Shown: in pieces, positions 63,348 to 64,000 of the stretch
How positions within the stretch are numbered: the first letter of the stretch is position 1
Layout of the letters: the number at the start of each line of letters is the position of its first letter
NCBI GenBank assembly: GCA_963709085.1
Contig: CAVPVB010000007.1
Coordinates: 2,356,001-2,420,000 of the forward strand
From: Rhodovastum sp963709085
GTDB lineage: Bacteria; Pseudomonadota; Alphaproteobacteria; Acetobacterales; Acetobacteraceae
Reading direction: 5' to 3'
Length of the DNA: 64,000 nucleotides
Translations under genes and position numbers: made by a program
The notes under the pieces: model-generated
What the model saw: only the letters and a program-made list of their open reading frames with translations
The model's database searches: none
Told to the model about the DNA's origin: nothing

Positions 63348-64000
63348 TCACTGCGGCGATTTTCGCCGTCCCCCAGCGGACCAAGCCGCGGCGCCACTGG
63401 TCCGAACAGCCTCCACCCAGGCTCTATTGAAGGCCCGATCTGCGATCCTGGGTAAGCCGTCCGCTTCTGCCGCGGCGCGGACCTCCGACTTCGGTGCGGG
63501 CGAGTCCGGGCAAGCCTTCATCCTCGCCGTAAGCCATTCAACGGTCCGGCGCTCAGCCCTGATCGTCTTTACGACAGCCTGTCCGCTCAGGGGCACCGCA
63601 GTGGTCGCGGTCCGGGCGGCACTCTCCACCATGGCCGCGGCAGGGCGATCCGCGCCGGACTTATTTCTCTCGCGCTGCCGTTCCCGTACTTCCCGCCTGT
63701 ATTGCGGCAGCCATCGTTCTACGTGCGCCCATATCACGAGGATCGGTTGCCGTTGCCCGTCCCAGCCGTTCACAAAGCCGGGCGGGCATTCCTTTGTGGC
63801 TTGGTCCCAGTCGGCGACATAGACGCGCGACTCTCCGTAGTCTCTGGACAATGCCAGGCCAGAAGGAAGGCGCTGGCGGTCAGGGTAGCGAGGTTCAACG
63901 TTGGGGATGCTGGGCAAGAACAGATGCGGGCTTCGCACAGCAATGGACAGCCACGCCAACAAGTCGGGATCGTCCAGCCCATACAGGTGGGCAACCCAAC
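63348..64000 (-). CDS. Hypothetical protein, truncated by the right edge
   Basis: At least 217 residues; the frame is open to 64000 (WVAHLYGLDDPDLLAWL continues through the edge). SPHLFLPSIPNVEPRYPDRQRLPS, GESRVYVADWDQATKECPPGFVNGWDGQRQPILVIWAHVERWLPQYRREVRERQRERNKSG, then a helix-rich C-terminus. No domain recognised. Upstream of the AlpA-type gene on the same strand, 116 bases away. Confidence 0.55.
   Translation of the reverse strand, partial: WVAHLYGLDDPDLLAWLSIAVRSPHLFLPSIPNVEPRYPDRQRLPSGLALSRDYGESRVYVADWDQATKECPPGFVNGWDGQRQPILVIWAHVERWLPQYRREVRERQRERNKSGADRPAAAMVESAARTATTAVPLSGQAVVKTIRAERRTVEWLTARMKACPDSPAPKSEVRAAAEADGLPRIADRAFNRAWVEAVRTSGAAAWSAGGRRKSPQ

Larger units (their letters stand above)
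55854..64000. mobile_element. Probable integrative element/phage satellite (left part) in tRNA-Phe
   Basis: Starts at the 3' end of tRNA-Phe. It contains small cargo genes, then a minus-strand operon with overlapping starts: AlpA-type protein, small proteins, a primase-accessory protein, a TOPRIM/DUF927 primase-helicase and an HGG-motif protein. This layout resembles P4-like satellites and other tRNA-integrated replicons. The integrase is not in the window; if present it must be beyond 64000, with the second copy of the tRNA 3' end. 55854-56251 (398 bp) and 57041-57348 (308 bp) hold no gene I can support. Confidence 0.65.

Overview
The window is high-GC chromosomal DNA from an alphaproteobacterium. 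Gene content and order (yebC-ruvCAB-ybgC-tolQRAB-pal-ybgF-tilS-ftsH-folP-glmM, coq7 and ubiM-type ubiquinone hydroxylases, short-form hisG, zapA next to fthC with a probable 6S RNA between) fit Rhodospirillales, most likely Acetobacteraceae; the family-level placement is inference. Most of the window is housekeeping chromosome, and the last 8 kb is a mobile element.

Layout. 1-6.6 kb: start of a UbiM-type hydroxylase, a Kef-type K+/H+ antiporter, a frameshifted membrane protein and a TPR/glycosyltransferase-like protein. 6.1-22.6 kb: one long minus-strand block running (in transcription order) yebC, ruvC, ruvA, ruvB, ybgC, tolQ, tolR, tolA, tolB, pal, ybgF, tilS, ftsH, folP, glmM, thiD and a thioesterase: recombination, outer-membrane constriction, tRNA modification, protein quality control, folate, peptidoglycan precursor and thiamine genes. 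22.8-29 kb: YmdB-like phosphoesterase, fthC, 6S RNA, zapA, class I aldolase, thiE, coq7, dsbB and a GST. 29-38.4 kb: otsB, a PAS histidine kinase (frameshifted), EEP phosphatase, lipocalin, a hydrolase-membrane fusion, a tandem DUF2061-like protein, FKBP, a second cation/proton antiporter with a structured leader, and a frameshifted GST. 38.4-46.2 kb: gltD-DUF2059-gltB and an NDUFA9-like reductase. 46.3-47.6 kb: a PEP-CTERM protein with a strong sigma-54 promoter and three copies of a 17-bp motif upstream. 47.7-55.9 kb: tRNA-Leu, an OpgC-like protein, dcd, murA, hisG-hisD, infA-maf-RNase E/G-like-yacG and tRNA-Phe.

55.9-64 kb is a probable integrative element placed at the 3' end of tRNA-Phe. 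A tightly overlapping minus-strand operon starts with an AlpA-type DNA-binding protein, goes through primase-associated genes and a 916-residue TOPRIM/DUF927 primase-helicase, and ends in small unknown genes and an HGG-motif protein. Small cargo genes lie next to the tRNA. No integrase is seen, so the far end must lie outside the window.

Two global features stand out. First, a family of long palindromic intergenic repeats (about 65-300 bp) occurs at five places. Second, four genes (a membrane protein, glmM, a histidine kinase and a GST) are each broken by exactly one extra base. glmM is normally essential, so base-insertion errors in the assembly are the simplest explanation.
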